Shown: one piece after another, positions 1 to 8,547 of the stretch
Position numbering within the stretch: position 1 is the first letter of the stretch
How the letters are laid out: each line of letters begins with the position of its first letter
Assembly (NCBI GenBank): GCA_016720145.1
Contig: JADJXV010000001.1
Span: forward strand, 310,001 to 374,000
Direction of reading: 5' to 3'
Length of the DNA stretch: 64,000 nucleotides
Origin: Ignavibacteria bacterium
GTDB lineage: Bacteria > Bacteroidota > Ignavibacteria > Kapaibacteriales > UBA961
Notes under the pieces: model-generated
Seen by the model: only the letters and a program-made list of their open reading frames with translations
Databases searched by the model: none
What the model was told of the DNA's origin: nothing
Position numbers and translations under genes: made by a program

Positions 1-272
1 TACAAAATCACTTCCGAAGAATCGTATCGCAGAGCCATTTGAAATTCAAGAATTGCATCTGCATATAACTCTTGCATTTGTAAGACCGAACCTCTAATCA
101 CATAATCTTTAGCTCTTTTAACTACTTGGGATGAATCTGTTTGAAATGAAAAATGTCGGGGGGTGATGATGCGTTTAGATATGGTGGGGGTAGAACAAGC
201 TCCAAAACCTATTCCCATGAAAAGTATTCCAAGAAATAGGAGTAATCGACTATATAAAGTGACGTTAAACAT
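1..272 (-). CDS. lipoprotein with TPR-like start, cut by left edge
   Basis: Reading the minus strand from an ATG at 272 gives an open frame to the window edge. The first 25 or so residues form a hydrophobic signal segment ending in a lipobox-like FGAC, so the protein is probably an outer- or inner-membrane lipoprotein. After it come the segments VVKRAKDYVIRGSVLQMQEL and YADAILEFQMALRYDSSE, which look like the start of a tetratricopeptide repeat (helix A, then the A-x-x-x-F-x-x-A-L pattern). The rest lies outside the window, so function cannot be assigned. The next gene rpmB ends with its own terminator between the two, so they need not be co-transcribed. Confidence 0.6.
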   Translation of the reverse strand, partial: MFNVTLYSRLLLFLGILFMGIGFGACSTPTISKRIITPRHFSFQTDSSQVVKRAKDYVIRGSVLQMQELYADAILEFQMALRYDSSEVIL

Positions 273-350
273 TGAGCGCGAATTACTAGTATATCAATCC
301 ACTAATTAATTTCCCGAAAATTACCATTTCACATTGATATAACAAAAATA

Positions 351-378
351 AAAAACCCCACATTACTGCGGGGTTTTC
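351..378 (-). terminator. rho-independent terminator after rpmB
   Basis: On the minus strand AAAACCCCGCA pairs with TGTGGGGTTTT across a short loop and runs into a T-rich tract. It lies about 30 bases past the rpmB stop codon. Confidence 0.8.
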
Positions 379-405
379 ATTTTAAAAACAATTTAACAAA
401 GAAAA

Positions 406-627
406 TTATCCTTGTAGGTCTTTCATCATAGCTTTATAACCTTTTTTATCTAGGGTTCTCAGTGCATTTGCTGTCGCTTTTACTGTGATCCACTTTTGAT
501 CTTCTACGACCCAAATACGTTTTTTTTGTAGGTTCGGCAGCCAGCGGCGGCGAGTGCGGTTGTTAGCATGTGAAACATTATTTCCATATTGAACCGTTGT
601 GCCTGTTAATTCACATTTTTTCGACAT
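406..627 (-). CDS. rpmB: 50S ribosomal protein L28
   Basis: A 73-residue basic protein beginning MSKKCELTGTTVQYGNNVSH, which is the classic L28 start; the family is a small component of the large ribosomal subunit. The internal R-T-R-R-R-W-L-P-N-L-Q segment and the length match. The open frame continues upstream to 786, but the ATG at 627 is preceded by an AAAGGGA ribosome site and agrees with the family N-terminus. No rpmG or other ribosomal gene follows here; comF is the upstream neighbour on the same strand. Confidence 0.95.
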   Translation of the reverse strand: MSKKCELTGTTVQYGNNVSHANNRTRRRWLPNLQKKRIWVVEDQKWITVKATANALRTLDKKGYKAMMKDLQG

Positions 628-716
628 TGTATGTCCCTTTTGTATTGAAATTTCGAGTAATAATTGATTGTACGACCGCAAAAATACACCAGTTGCGCCA
701 ATTAACCAAACTTTTC

Positions 717-1427
717 TTATTCGGCTACTGCTAAAGTAGCTACATTTACTTGCCTGGCTCCTAAATCTAATAGAGAAGTTGCACAAGAATTGAGTGTGGA
801 GCCGGTAGTAAGCACATCATCTACAAGGAGAATTTTTTTACCGTGGATTGATGAACTATTGTAATCGGGGCCAAAGACACCTGATACATTTTCTTTACGT
901 TCACGAGCGTTCATCTGGGTCTGTGTTCGCGTGTATCGTATTCTTTTAATGGCATTAGTTAGTATAGGAATTTCCACTTTTTCAGAAATACCGCGGCAAA
1001 TTTCAGTCGCTTGATTATATCCGCGCTCTCTCGTTCGTGCTGAATGTATTGGAATTGGCAGAATTACTTCAAAATCAAGATAATGCAAATGGAGCATCGT
1101 TTTACCAAGTTCATTTCCTAATTCATATCCAATACGTGCCATTCCTCGGTATTTAAGTGAATATATCAAATTTAACATCGGAGAAGAATGCTCTACTGCC
1201 ATCAATGAAAAAAAACGTGAAATCGATAAATCATCTTGACTAAAATGTAGTAAAAGTCTTTTCATCAGAACATCTTCCTTAGGTGGAGCTTTGAGAGAAC
1301 TCATACATTCATCACAGAGAAATTCTAAATGTTGTCTGCTTTTCTGTGTGTATGTATTGCATGCTTCACAATGCCTGGGTGCAAGGAATTCTTTGAATGA
1401 ATTGACAATATGTCGAATCTCTTTCAT
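717..1427 (-). CDS. comF: ComF family phosphoribosyltransferase-like protein
   Basis: 236 residues. The N-terminus has a zinc-finger-like pair of cysteine knuckles (C-E-A-C near residue 19 and C-D-E-C near residue 38). The C-terminal half carries the type I phosphoribosyltransferase signature ILLVDDVLTTGSTL near residue 200 and the family motif R-E-R-G-Y-N-Q-A near 135. ComF proteins act in natural transformation, where they help recombine incoming single-stranded DNA; the PRTase-like site is usually thought not to make nucleotides. The ATG overlaps the kynA stop (ATGA), so it is translationally coupled to kynA. No other competence gene is visible. Confidence 0.9.
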   Translation of the reverse strand: MKEIRHIVNSFKEFLAPRHCEACNTYTQKSRQHLEFLCDECMSSLKAPPKEDVLMKRLLLHFSQDDLSISRFFSLMAVEHSSPMLNLIYSLKYRGMARIGYELGNELGKTMLHLHYLDFEVILPIPIHSARTRERGYNQATEICRGISEKVEIPILTNAIKRIRYTRTQTQMNARERKENVSGVFGPDYNSSSIHGKKILLVDDVLTTGSTLNSCATSLLDLGARQVNVATLAVAE

Positions 1428-2428
1428 CGTAATTCAAATGCAAATTTCAATTTTTCTGAAATTTCAGTCGGCAAATTTGGAATAGTTCTTCGTGGGATGA
1501 GCATGCCGGCAATGTTCTTAATGTCTGCAAAAATTCTCTGTTGCATGCTTGTTTTGGCTAAGTAATCCGACCCACTTGACCCGCCGGTACCAATTCGTGC
1601 ACCAATCATTCGAGATGTCATTATTGAGTGACGATACCGCCAAAGTGTAAAATTTTCATCCATTTCGATAATTGCATCGAGTAGTCGAAAGGGAAGTTGT
1701 AAAAGGGGATAATCTCTGTAAAGTGAAATAAAAATTGCTGCAAGAGTTGCACGGTGGGAAAGGCGTCTATCAGTGAGCTGGTCGTATTTTGATTTGTCGA
1801 ATAATGAATCGAATCCTTGCTCCATCATGTTAATTCTACTCAGACTTAGCTCCAATTCTTCAACCGGAATATGCGGATTATTCTTTAAATCTTGACGGTC
1901 TTTTTCAAATGTTACATGCAATACATTTTGATATTCTTTCCAGAATGCCCAGTTCTCAGTCTCCTGAAATGGCATTTTCTCAAGCCATTTTTCAACCAAC
2001 GTAAACAAGCTCGGAGCATCGATTGCTCTTTGCAGCTTTTCAGCGTCTTTACTATCTAAATTTTTGATAAATGTAGGGTTCACTCGTTGTGAATTTTGAA
2101 GTCCAAGCCTGGTCTCGAGTACTCTGAATTGAGATGACTGAAACCCACTCGCAGGGTGAAGGAAGTCACGGAAGTCCATGAAATCGAGCGAAGTCATTGT
2201 TTCTAAAATGGTAAACTGCTGGATAAGAAGTTCAAAAATTCTATTAACTCTATGAATTCGCTGAACAGCTGTCGCTATTTGATTTTCCTGTACATAATCA
2301 CCCGTAAAGATCTCACAGACCGAATCAATTTCAACGAGAATTTGCTTGAACCACAACTCATACGCTTGATGAATTATAATAAATAGCATTTCATCATGTG
2401 CTTTTGAACCATTGAGTTCGCTCTGCAA
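1424..2428 (-). CDS. kynA: tryptophan 2,3-dioxygenase (start unresolved)
   Basis: Heme enzyme that opens the indole ring of tryptophan to N-formylkynurenine, first step of the kynurenine pathway. Family motifs are clear: HDEMLFIIIHQAYELWFKQI near the start (with the heme-pocket His and the conserved E-L-W-F-K) and W-R-Y-R-H-S-I-M followed by G-x-G-G-S-S-G near the end. The coordinates begin at a TTG, but recognisable family sequence (PVYYRDYLQLDSILNSQTLQ) continues in frame to 2482. Directly before it is an in-frame TAA at 2483-2485, four codons after an ATG at 2494. So either a nonsense change sits in the fourth codon, the start codon is unusual, or the base calls are wrong. No kynureninase or formamidase gene is near. 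Confidence 0.85.
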   Translation of the reverse strand: MQSELNGSKAHDEMLFIIIHQAYELWFKQILVEIDSVCEIFTGDYVQENQIATAVQRIHRVNRIFELLIQQFTILETMTSLDFMDFRDFLHPASGFQSSQFRVLETRLGLQNSQRVNPTFIKNLDSKDAEKLQRAIDAPSLFTLVEKWLEKMPFQETENWAFWKEYQNVLHVTFEKDRQDLKNNPHIPVEELELSLSRINMMEQGFDSLFDKSKYDQLTDRRLSHRATLAAIFISLYRDYPLLQLPFRLLDAIIEMDENFTLWRYRHSIMTSRMIGARIGTGGSSGSDYLAKTSMQQRIFADIKNIAGMLIPRRTIPNLPTEISEKLKFAFELR

Positions 2429-2741
2429 AGTTTGGGAGTTGAGAATCGAATCCAGCTGTAAATAATCTCTGTAATAGACAGGTTAAGAATTCATAGCAGT
2501 GCCTTCATAAGTGTTCTTAAAATTTTAACAAAATTACGAAAAGTATCAGTGAGGTATAGTGAGAATATAGAGCTGAAGTAGTCAGCTAAATTCTGAAAAA
2601 AAATATTTTTTAAAGGATAACGGTAAACTGAATGGTTGGTAGTCATTTGATAGTATCAGGTTAAGAATGCTTCGAACTTCAATCAATGTATTATATTACA
2701 GAACTATTTCTATTTGCCCGAAGTGACTGCATTCCATGAAA

Positions 2742-3647
2742 TCAAAATTTAAGTCCGTACCAGACTACGTTAGGATATATTTTGACTGCAGGAGCAGGGA
2801 AATGATAATAATCCAATGTTCGCGCTAAAGTTTTCCAGAATTTTCCTTCGATCGGAATAGCTGATAAATTCCAATCCAAGCTCAGAAATAATTCATGATT
2901 ACCACCGCCGTAGCCGTCTAACTGCTTGACACTATGACCGATAGCAAAATTGATCCATTTGGGGAAATCATTTGAAATCGAATTTGGTAAGAAGATTCTT
3001 GGTGAAAAAGTAAGCCAATGAAATGTACTTTCATAATCATCAATTATCGAGGAATACGCACCGGAATTATATGTATTCGAAGGATAATAACTGATTTTGA
3101 AGTTGAATCTTTGAAAGAACTCAGACTTTTGTTGTAGAATAGGGAAGGATGCACCTATAATATTAGCACCCATATCACCCCAACTAAAGCCGAGATAGCC
3201 ACCTCCCATGTCTTTTGAAAATCCATCTCTGATCTCTACGAATGTTTGATGAGCTAGTCCCAGACCGGCAGAATACCATAATGCCGAAACATTATCGACC
3301 CCACACCATTCCAAAGCTTGTGCATATTCTCCGGTAATAAAATAGGGTAGAAAAAAATGTCCTAATTTATCTGCACCTTTTGCATAACGCCAGTCACGTT
3401 CAAAATTGAAGTAAAAATCCGATTTTTCACCTTTCCACCAAAGATTATTCTGCAGAATGAATCCATACGTAATCAGACAAGCTGTACTTCCTCCTACAAT
3501 GGAAAGCTTTGTATAGTCAACATCGTTTTTAGAGTCACTTTTAAGAGAAACAGATGTGGATGTTGAATCAAATAAAGGCGTAGCTAGCGAAATCTGAAAT
3601 GAGATAAGGATATATATAAGAATTCCAACTACTATTCGTATAATCAT
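2742..3647 (-). CDS. exported DUF2279 family protein
   Basis: 301 residues with an N-terminal hydrophobic segment (about residues 5-22) that looks like a signal peptide or signal anchor, and a second hydrophobic stretch around 48-65. The motif KGADKLGHFFLPYF followed by a conserved G-E-Y and later G-G-G-Y-L-G-F-S-W-G-D matches the DUF2279 family (YfiM-like, periplasmic or outer-membrane, function unknown). The C-terminal half is rich in aromatic, alternating segments and could form beta strands. It stands alone, divergent from aconitase. Confidence 0.75.
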   Translation of the reverse strand: MIIRIVVGILIYILISFQISLATPLFDSTSTSVSLKSDSKNDVDYTKLSIVGGSTACLITYGFILQNNLWWKGEKSDFYFNFERDWRYAKGADKLGHFFLPYFITGEYAQALEWCGVDNVSALWYSAGLGLAHQTFVEIRDGFSKDMGGGYLGFSWGDMGANIIGASFPILQQKSEFFQRFNFKISYYPSNTYNSGAYSSIIDDYESTFHWLTFSPRIFLPNSISNDFPKWINFAIGHSVKQLDGYGGGNHELFLSLDWNLSAIPIEGKFWKTLARTLDYYHFPAPAVKIYPNVVWYGLKF

Positions 3648-4133
3648 AAACGATTATAATGATATGATATAAAACAAGTTGTAGAATATGAAGTGAACGT
3701 TGATAGGATAAATAACTACCACTCAAACTACAACAGAGAAATCACTTTTAATTTACAAGGAAAATCATAGATAAACAACTAATATTTAGCCGATTGGCAA
3801 AAAAAATGTAAATTTGCATACCCTCTTTATTGAAGTTTTACAGTAGTTATTTGTCATACAGTTCTAATTATAGAATCTCAATTTGAGAAATGAATGTGGG
3901 ATTAATAGTATAATTCTCATTCATTTTATATGTGAATATATCACATTTAATTGTCTGATTACATTCATATTCAAAATGAGGATTTAGACTTCCAAGTTAA
4001 AGATTTAGCAAGTTTTGTAAGAATAATTTCATGACAATATTTACTGTAAATTTATCGGTATGTTTTGATTTAATGATGTAAGTAACTTAAAAAATAACTT
4101 CTTATATATTATCCAATCTATTATGGTGTACAA
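3648..4133. other. AT-rich divergent intergenic region
   Basis: 486 bases between the divergently oriented DUF2279 and aconitase genes. It must hold both promoters. I see no convincing hairpin, riboswitch or repeat, and I cannot assign a promoter box with confidence. Confidence 0.5.
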
Positions 4134-6376
4134 ATGGCATTTGATGTAGATATGATTCGGCAAATTTATGCCGAATATCCCGGAAAAGTTGCTGCAGCTC
4201 GTGCAGTTCTATCTCGCCCTCTTACTCTCGCAGAAAAGATTCTTTATACCCACCTCGACGGTTCTGCAGATACATTCCAACGTGGTAAATCTTATGTCGA
4301 TTTCAGACCTGACCGTGTAGCAATGCAAGATGCAACCGCTCAAATGGCACTTCTTCAATTTATGAGCGCCGGCATTCCAAAGGTTGCTGTACCTTCGACC
4401 GTCCATTGTGACCATTTGATACGAGCCGAGACTGGTGCAAAGTCAGATATGGAACGTTCACTCGTTGAAAACGACGAAGTTTTTGCCTTTCTGGCATCGG
4501 TTTCAAAGAAATACGGCATAGGATTTTGGAAACCCGGAGCAGGTATCATCCACCAAGTCGTTTTAGAAAATTACGCATTCCCGGGCGGAATGATGATAGG
4601 GACAGATTCCCATACTCCAAACGCCGGTGGACTTGGAATGATTGCAATCGGAGTAGGTGGTGCAGATGCAGTCGATGTGATGTCCGGTATGGCTTGGGAA
4701 TTACAATTTCAAAGCTCATTGGAGTGAAGCTTACCGGCAAACTCAATGGCTGGGCTTCTGCGAAAGATGTTATACTAAAGTTAGCAGGAATATTAACAGT
4801 GAAGGGCGGAACCGGTGCAATAGTCGAATATTTTGGGGATGGATGCGCCACGCTTTCGGCAACAGGCAAAGGTACAATTTGCAATATGGGCGCAGAAATT
4901 GGGGCAACAACTTCTGTTTTTCCATTTGATGATTCAATTGTGCGTTATCTTAACTCAACCGAACGTTCTGAAATTGCTGAACTTGCTTCAACCGTCTCTC
5001 ATTGCTTGAGAGCTGATGATGAAGTAATTGCTAACCCGGATAAATATTATGATAAAGTCATTGAAATCGATTTATCAGCATTAGAACCTCATATCAACGG
5101 ACCATTCACACCAGACCGCGCTCTCCCAATATCAGAATTTGTCAAAGCCGTTACCGAGAATAATTGGCCAAGTGAATTGAGAGTCGCACTCATAGGTTCT
5201 TGTACTAATTCAAGTTATGAAGATATGAGTAGGGTGGCAGAAATTGCAGAATTCGCTAGTCAACATTCATTGAAAACAAAATCAGAATTTACAATAACTC
5301 CAGGTAGTGAACAAGTACGTGCAACTATCGAACGCGACGGAATACTGGCAAAAATGGAAGCGGTGGGTGGAATGGTGCTTGCAAATGCATGTGGACCTTG
5401 CATCGGACAATGGAAACGTCATGATGTCAAAAAAGGCGATAAAAATTCTATTATTACTTCTTTTAATAGAAATTTTACCGGACGAAATGATGGAATTGCC
5501 GAGACCCACGCTTTTGTTGCTTCGCCGGAAACCGTTATTGGATTTGCTCTTGCGGGAGATTTGACGATTGATTTTACTAAAGTTCCTATTAATGGAGTTC
5601 AGCTTACACCTCCTATCGGGAAAGAATTACCTGCGAAAGGATTCGTACCTGATGTGGATGGTTTTGAAGCTCCTGCTTCAGATGGAAGAGGACTTCAAGT
5701 CTTTATCAAAGACGAATCTGATCGTTTGGAAAGATTACATCCATTTATACCTAATTCAATAGATCAGTTTGTCGATATGCAACTGTTAATCAAAGCAAAA
5801 GGTAAATGTACAACGGATCATATTTCAGCGGCAGGACCGTGGCTACGATTTAGAGGTCACTTGACAAATATTTCTAATAACATGCTCATCGGTGCTATCA
5901 ATTATGTGAATGACAAAGCAAATTCTGTGAAGAACGAATTGAATGCTGAATATGAAGAAGTACCTGTAGTTGCAAGAGCTTATCAAGCTGCAGGGCTCGG
6001 CTGGGTAGTAGTCGGTGATGAAAATTATGGTGAAGGTTCGAGTCGTGAGCACGCAGCAATGGAACCTCGTCATTTAGGTGGAAAAGCGGTGATTGTCAAA
6101 TCATTTGCTCGTATTCACGAAACTAATTTGAAGAAGCAAGGAATGCTTCCGCTTACTTTTGATAATCCATCCGATTACGATCTATTTCGTGAAGGAGATA
6201 AGATATCTATCAATGTGATAGATTTAGCTCCCGGCAAACAATTGACAGCGACCGTCTGGCACAATGATGGTACAATGGTCAACATAAAATTAAATCATAC
6301 TTTTAATGAAAATCAAATTGGATGGTTTAATGCCGGTAGTCTTCTCAATTTGATAGCTGCACGAAATAATCAATAG
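4134..6376 (+). CDS. acnA: aconitate hydratase, interrupted by a one-base frameshift
   Basis: [4Fe-4S] enzyme interconverting citrate and isocitrate in the TCA cycle. The first frame (4134-4727) has the start of the family with IGTDSHTPNAGGLGMIAIGVGGADA; the second (in frame to 6376) has the cluster cysteine motifs SCTNSSYED and ANACGPCIGQW and the substrate-binding GEGSSREHAA. The join is at 4707-4713: the genome reads ..TTTCAAAGCTC.. where the family sequence (W-E-L-x-F-P-K-L-I-G-V-K-L) needs TTTCCAAAG. Restoring one C gives a single product of about 747 residues, the usual length for the mitochondrial-type enzyme. Everything else is intact, so a sequencing deletion or a very recent mutation fits better than an old pseudogene. 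No citrate synthase or isocitrate dehydrogenase is adjacent. Confidence 0.9.
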
Positions 6377-6430
6377 TTCAAATAGTGTTGAGTTGTTCGT
6401 CAGTTACTGTACGCACAAATATCACTAAAC

Positions 6431-6471
6431 AAAAGAAAAGGTTCGGACCAAAAGTCCGAACCTTTTCTTTT
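6431..6471 (+). terminator. strong terminator after aconitase
   Basis: An 18-base perfect stem (AAAAGAAAAGGTTCGGAC paired with its complement) with a 5-base loop, A-rich before and T-rich after. It can work on either strand and closes the aconitase transcript. Confidence 0.9.
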
Positions 6472-6540
6472 GTCCATGTATTAGTAGTTGAGTTGGAAGA
6501 AATAATGTCAAAAGATTGACATTATTATTATGAAAAAAAA

Positions 6541-6581
6541 CGCAACTACTCAATAATAGAAGTAGTTGCGGTTTTATTTTT
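6541..6581. terminator. hairpin with T-tract next to the left attachment site
   Basis: CGCAACTACT and AGTAGTTGCG form a perfect 10-bp stem with a 10-base loop, followed by GTTTTATTTTT on the plus strand and preceded by a run of A on the other side, so it could terminate in both directions. It abuts the left copy of the tRNA-derived repeat at 6579. It may be chromosomal, or be the element's replacement for the tRNA terminator. Confidence 0.65.
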
Positions 6582-6600
6582 GTGGTCTCGAGAGGACTCG
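6579..6600. other. left attachment repeat of the tRNA-Arg integrative element
   Basis: 22 bases (TTTGTGGTCTCG followed by AGAGGACTCG) identical to 13108-13129, which is the 3' end of the tRNA-Arg gene. Beyond base 6600 the tRNA sequence stops, so this is an orphan tRNA 3' fragment, the hallmark of site-specific integration. Confidence 0.9.
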
Positions 6601-7275
6601 TAACTGATTATTAACTGTAATAATTTCAGGTAGTTAGAAGCTCGATAAATTGTGGGGGACATAAGTAGGGGACACTTTGATAATTTAGCTCACTTTTTTT
6701 CGCTCTGGGAATGGAATTAATAAACGAAACATTAAGTCTATATTTATATATTTGACAAGCTTTTATTTGGAAATTTATAATATATCTCAATAAAATTACA
6801 TCATTGACAAGCTTTGATAAATAACAATAAGACAAGTGAATGATTTGGACATAATAATAAATAAAGGTATCTTGCATATTAAGTGGAGTCCAGATACCAT
6901 TTATAAAAAACGAGGCGAAACCGAAAAGCCAAATGAGTAGGAAACATTATAAAATTTTTATGGCTATTGTATCCTGTGTCGAAGTGCAGTGCAAGCGTTC
7001 AAAAAGGTGGCTTCAAAACCTGGCAAATTGTTGTGTCTGTCTGTCTATTCACTTGGTTTACTTGCCTTGTTAGCAGAAAAAAAGCAACAGTATGTAATAA
7101 ATGCAATAATATATGGCAAGCATAACCTACTGTTTTGTTGAAGATTTATAGCGGATTCACTGTTGCTTGCTGGCAGTTTATCCGCTGTAATTTTTTGATA
7201 CCTTCGATACACTTTATATAGATAAACCTAGAGAGTGTAAATTATTCAGATGAAACAAGCATTGAAGGAGTAACA
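6601..7275. other. left arm of the element, no supported gene
   Basis: 675 bases without a credible gene. It contains the GGGGAC pair at 6655-6673 and, at about 7149-7187, an inverted pair (TAGCGGAT and ATCCGCTG) followed by a T-run that could terminate plus-strand transcription. An open frame on the minus strand over 6626-6877 has no ribosome site and an unremarkable, low-complexity product, so I do not call it. Confidence 0.5.
6655..6673 (+). repeat. GGGGAC pair, candidate left arm-type integrase site
   Basis: Two GGGGAC hexamers start at 6655 and 6668, 13 bases apart, within GGGGACATAAGTAGGGGACA. The same pair with the same spacing and orientation recurs at 12958-12976 near the other end of the element. 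Paired direct repeats near att cores are typical of arm-type binding sites for tyrosine integrases; that role is inferred. Confidence 0.5.
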
Positions 7276-7714
7276 ATGGAAATCGCCCTAATACCAAGAT
7301 GGATGATTAGGTATTTATCAAAGGATTACCTGCAACAGAACGACATAAACATTTTGATTAGTAACACCTTTATTATTTTAGCTTTGTTTTGTATAATAGT
7401 ACTTTAATTGAAATATTGAATTCTATACCACACTTTTGTTTATTTGATAAAATCTTTAATTATGAATGTCCTGTTTGTGGAACAACTAGAGCATTCTGTG
7501 ATTTATCAGCAGGCAACATCACATCAGCTATAAGATTGAACTATTCAAGTATGTTTGTAGCTGTTTATATAGCATTGCAAATTCCTTTTAGATTAATTAC
7601 TTTAACAAAAAATTTACTCGCAAGAATATAAACATCATTTCAATTTTCTCGGGCGTTTTTGTTGTTGCTGTTATAATTGCAAGCTGGGTTTACAAACTCT
7701 ATTCTCAATTTTAG
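7276..7714 (+). pseudogene. DUF2752 family membrane protein, split over three frames
   Basis: An ATG at 7276 follows a good AAGGAG site (7265-7270) and opens a frame that stops at 7405-7407 after a hydrophobic stretch. A second frame (from about 7389 to 7631) holds the family motif YECPVCGTTRAFCDL with the C-P-x-C-G-T-x-R-A signature of DUF2752, then a membrane segment. A third frame continues to a stop at 7712-7714 with a hydrophobic segment (FSGVFVVAVIIASWVYKLY). Joined, they make about 145 residues, normal for DUF2752, with two or more membrane helices. Family function is unknown. It is the only plus-strand gene in the element, so it may be cargo. Two one-base shifts (around 7380-7405 and 7620-7640) break it. 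Confidence 0.6.
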
Positions 7715-7788
7715 TTGTCAAAAACGGTAGCATCCATACATTGGCATAATTCGCGTAAGTCCTTATTTTTGTTGTTTGTTTTCACTTG

Positions 7789-7808
7789 GTGTGCGAAAAG
7801 TGTGCGAA
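7789..7808 (+). repeat. tandem GTGTGCGAA pair
   Basis: GTGTGCGAA at 7789-7797 repeats at 7800-7808 (11-base period) in a non-coding stretch inside the element. The arrangement resembles the paired GGGGAC sites at the ends and could be a protein-binding site; nothing more can be said from sequence. Confidence 0.4.
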
Positions 7809-7911
7809 TGAATAAATGTACGTTTTGTAACTATATAATTTGCAAGTAAATAACAAGAAATAACCTTCTGATTTGGTGTCAATAGGTTGCTATTTTCGGC
7901 AATCCATCGGC

Positions 7912-7945
7912 AAAAAAAAGCCCTTCGGATTACTCAAAAGGGCTG
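7912..7945 (-). terminator. terminator of the element's minus-strand operon
   Basis: On the minus strand AGCCCTT pairs with AAGGGCT around a 10-base loop and is followed by eight T residues. It lies 20 bases past the stop at 7966 and ends the long minus-strand gene run of the element. Confidence 0.85.
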
Positions 7946-7965
7946 TATTGCTGCTTACCTAAGTT

Positions 7966-8256
7966 CTATACTTTTGGCAAACTCATATCGACTGATACAA
8001 ATGTGACGTTTGGCGGTTGTATGCTTTCGGTTGTGCTTTCCTGCACTTCTATCGGCTTTGGTAGGATAAATCCTATAAATTTGGAGAGTATTTCCAAACG
8101 TTTTTCCGGCTCTAACTTTTTTAGAGTATTCGGTATATTTTCGATTTCGCCCTCAAAAGCCGCAGTAAGCATCGTTCTAAGCTCTTTTGTTGAACGATTC
8201 AAAGTACCTTTGGGCTTCCCGTTGTAATTTCCTGATTTTCCTTTAGGTTGCGGCAT
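7966..8256 (-). CDS. small GNxxGKPKG-type protein of a mobile element
   Basis: 96 residues, starting MPQPKGKSGNYNGKPKGTLN. The basic K-x-G-N-x-x-G-K-P-K-G-x-x-N-x-x-T-K-E-L-R start resembles short DUF5681-like proteins found in prophages and integrative elements of Bacteroidetes; the rest is helical with I-L-P-K-P-I near residue 68. Function is unknown; DNA binding by the basic start is a guess. It overlaps the end of the small gene upstream by 14 bases and is the last gene of the operon. Confidence 0.55.
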   Translation of the reverse strand: MPQPKGKSGNYNGKPKGTLNRSTKELRTMLTAAFEGEIENIPNTLKKLEPEKRLEILSKFIGFILPKPIEVQESTTESIQPPNVTFVSVDMSLPKV

Positions 8257-8380
8257 TTAATATCCTTTTTATTGATTGAAATTGATTGATATTTTCATTG
8301 GTTGTCTTTCTAAATAACCATGTAAATACATCGGCAATGGTTGCCGTAAAATGGTAGATTGTAAATAGAATTTCTTTCAT
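8243..8380 (-). CDS. 45-residue hypothetical protein, coupled
   Basis: Opens with MKEILFTIYHFTATIADVFT, a partly hydrophobic helix. Its ATG overlaps the stop of the upstream small gene (ATGA at 8377-8380) and its end overlaps the start of the gene at 8256. The overlap chain is the main reason to call it. No ribosome site of its own is visible and no family is recognised. Confidence 0.4.
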   Translation of the reverse strand: MKEILFTIYHFTATIADVFTWLFRKTTNENINQFQSIKRILNAAT

Positions 8381-8547
8381 AGATTTACACCCACAAATTT
8401 TTGATAACCTTTAAATTTTGGACTCATTTCGTCATCGAAGTCCGGGTCTGCTACATTATCAGTATCAACATCGCCAACATCGCCAACATCGCCAACATTT
8501 GAACACGTATCTTCTTGGCGGTCTTGCTCTTTAGGACTCAAAACCAT
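8377..8547 (-). CDS. 56-residue acidic hypothetical protein with GDV repeats
   Basis: Starts MVLSPKEQDRQEDTCSNV and then has three perfect G-D-V repeats, encoded by a 9-base tandem repeat (GGCGATGTT three times, around 8469-8497), followed by an acidic stretch. It overlaps the end of the upstream ATPase gene by 10 bases and the start of the next gene by ATGA. Unknown function; small, acidic and variable-repeat, so it could be an adaptor or anti-host protein, which is speculation. Confidence 0.4.
   Translation of the reverse strand: MVLSPKEQDRQEDTCSNVGDVGDVGDVDTDNVADPDFDDEMSPKFKGYQKFVGVNL

Noticed and set aside
6626..6877. 83-residue frame in the element's left arm
   Set aside because: No ribosome site and an AT-driven composition; it covers the GGGGAC pair, so more likely non-coding.
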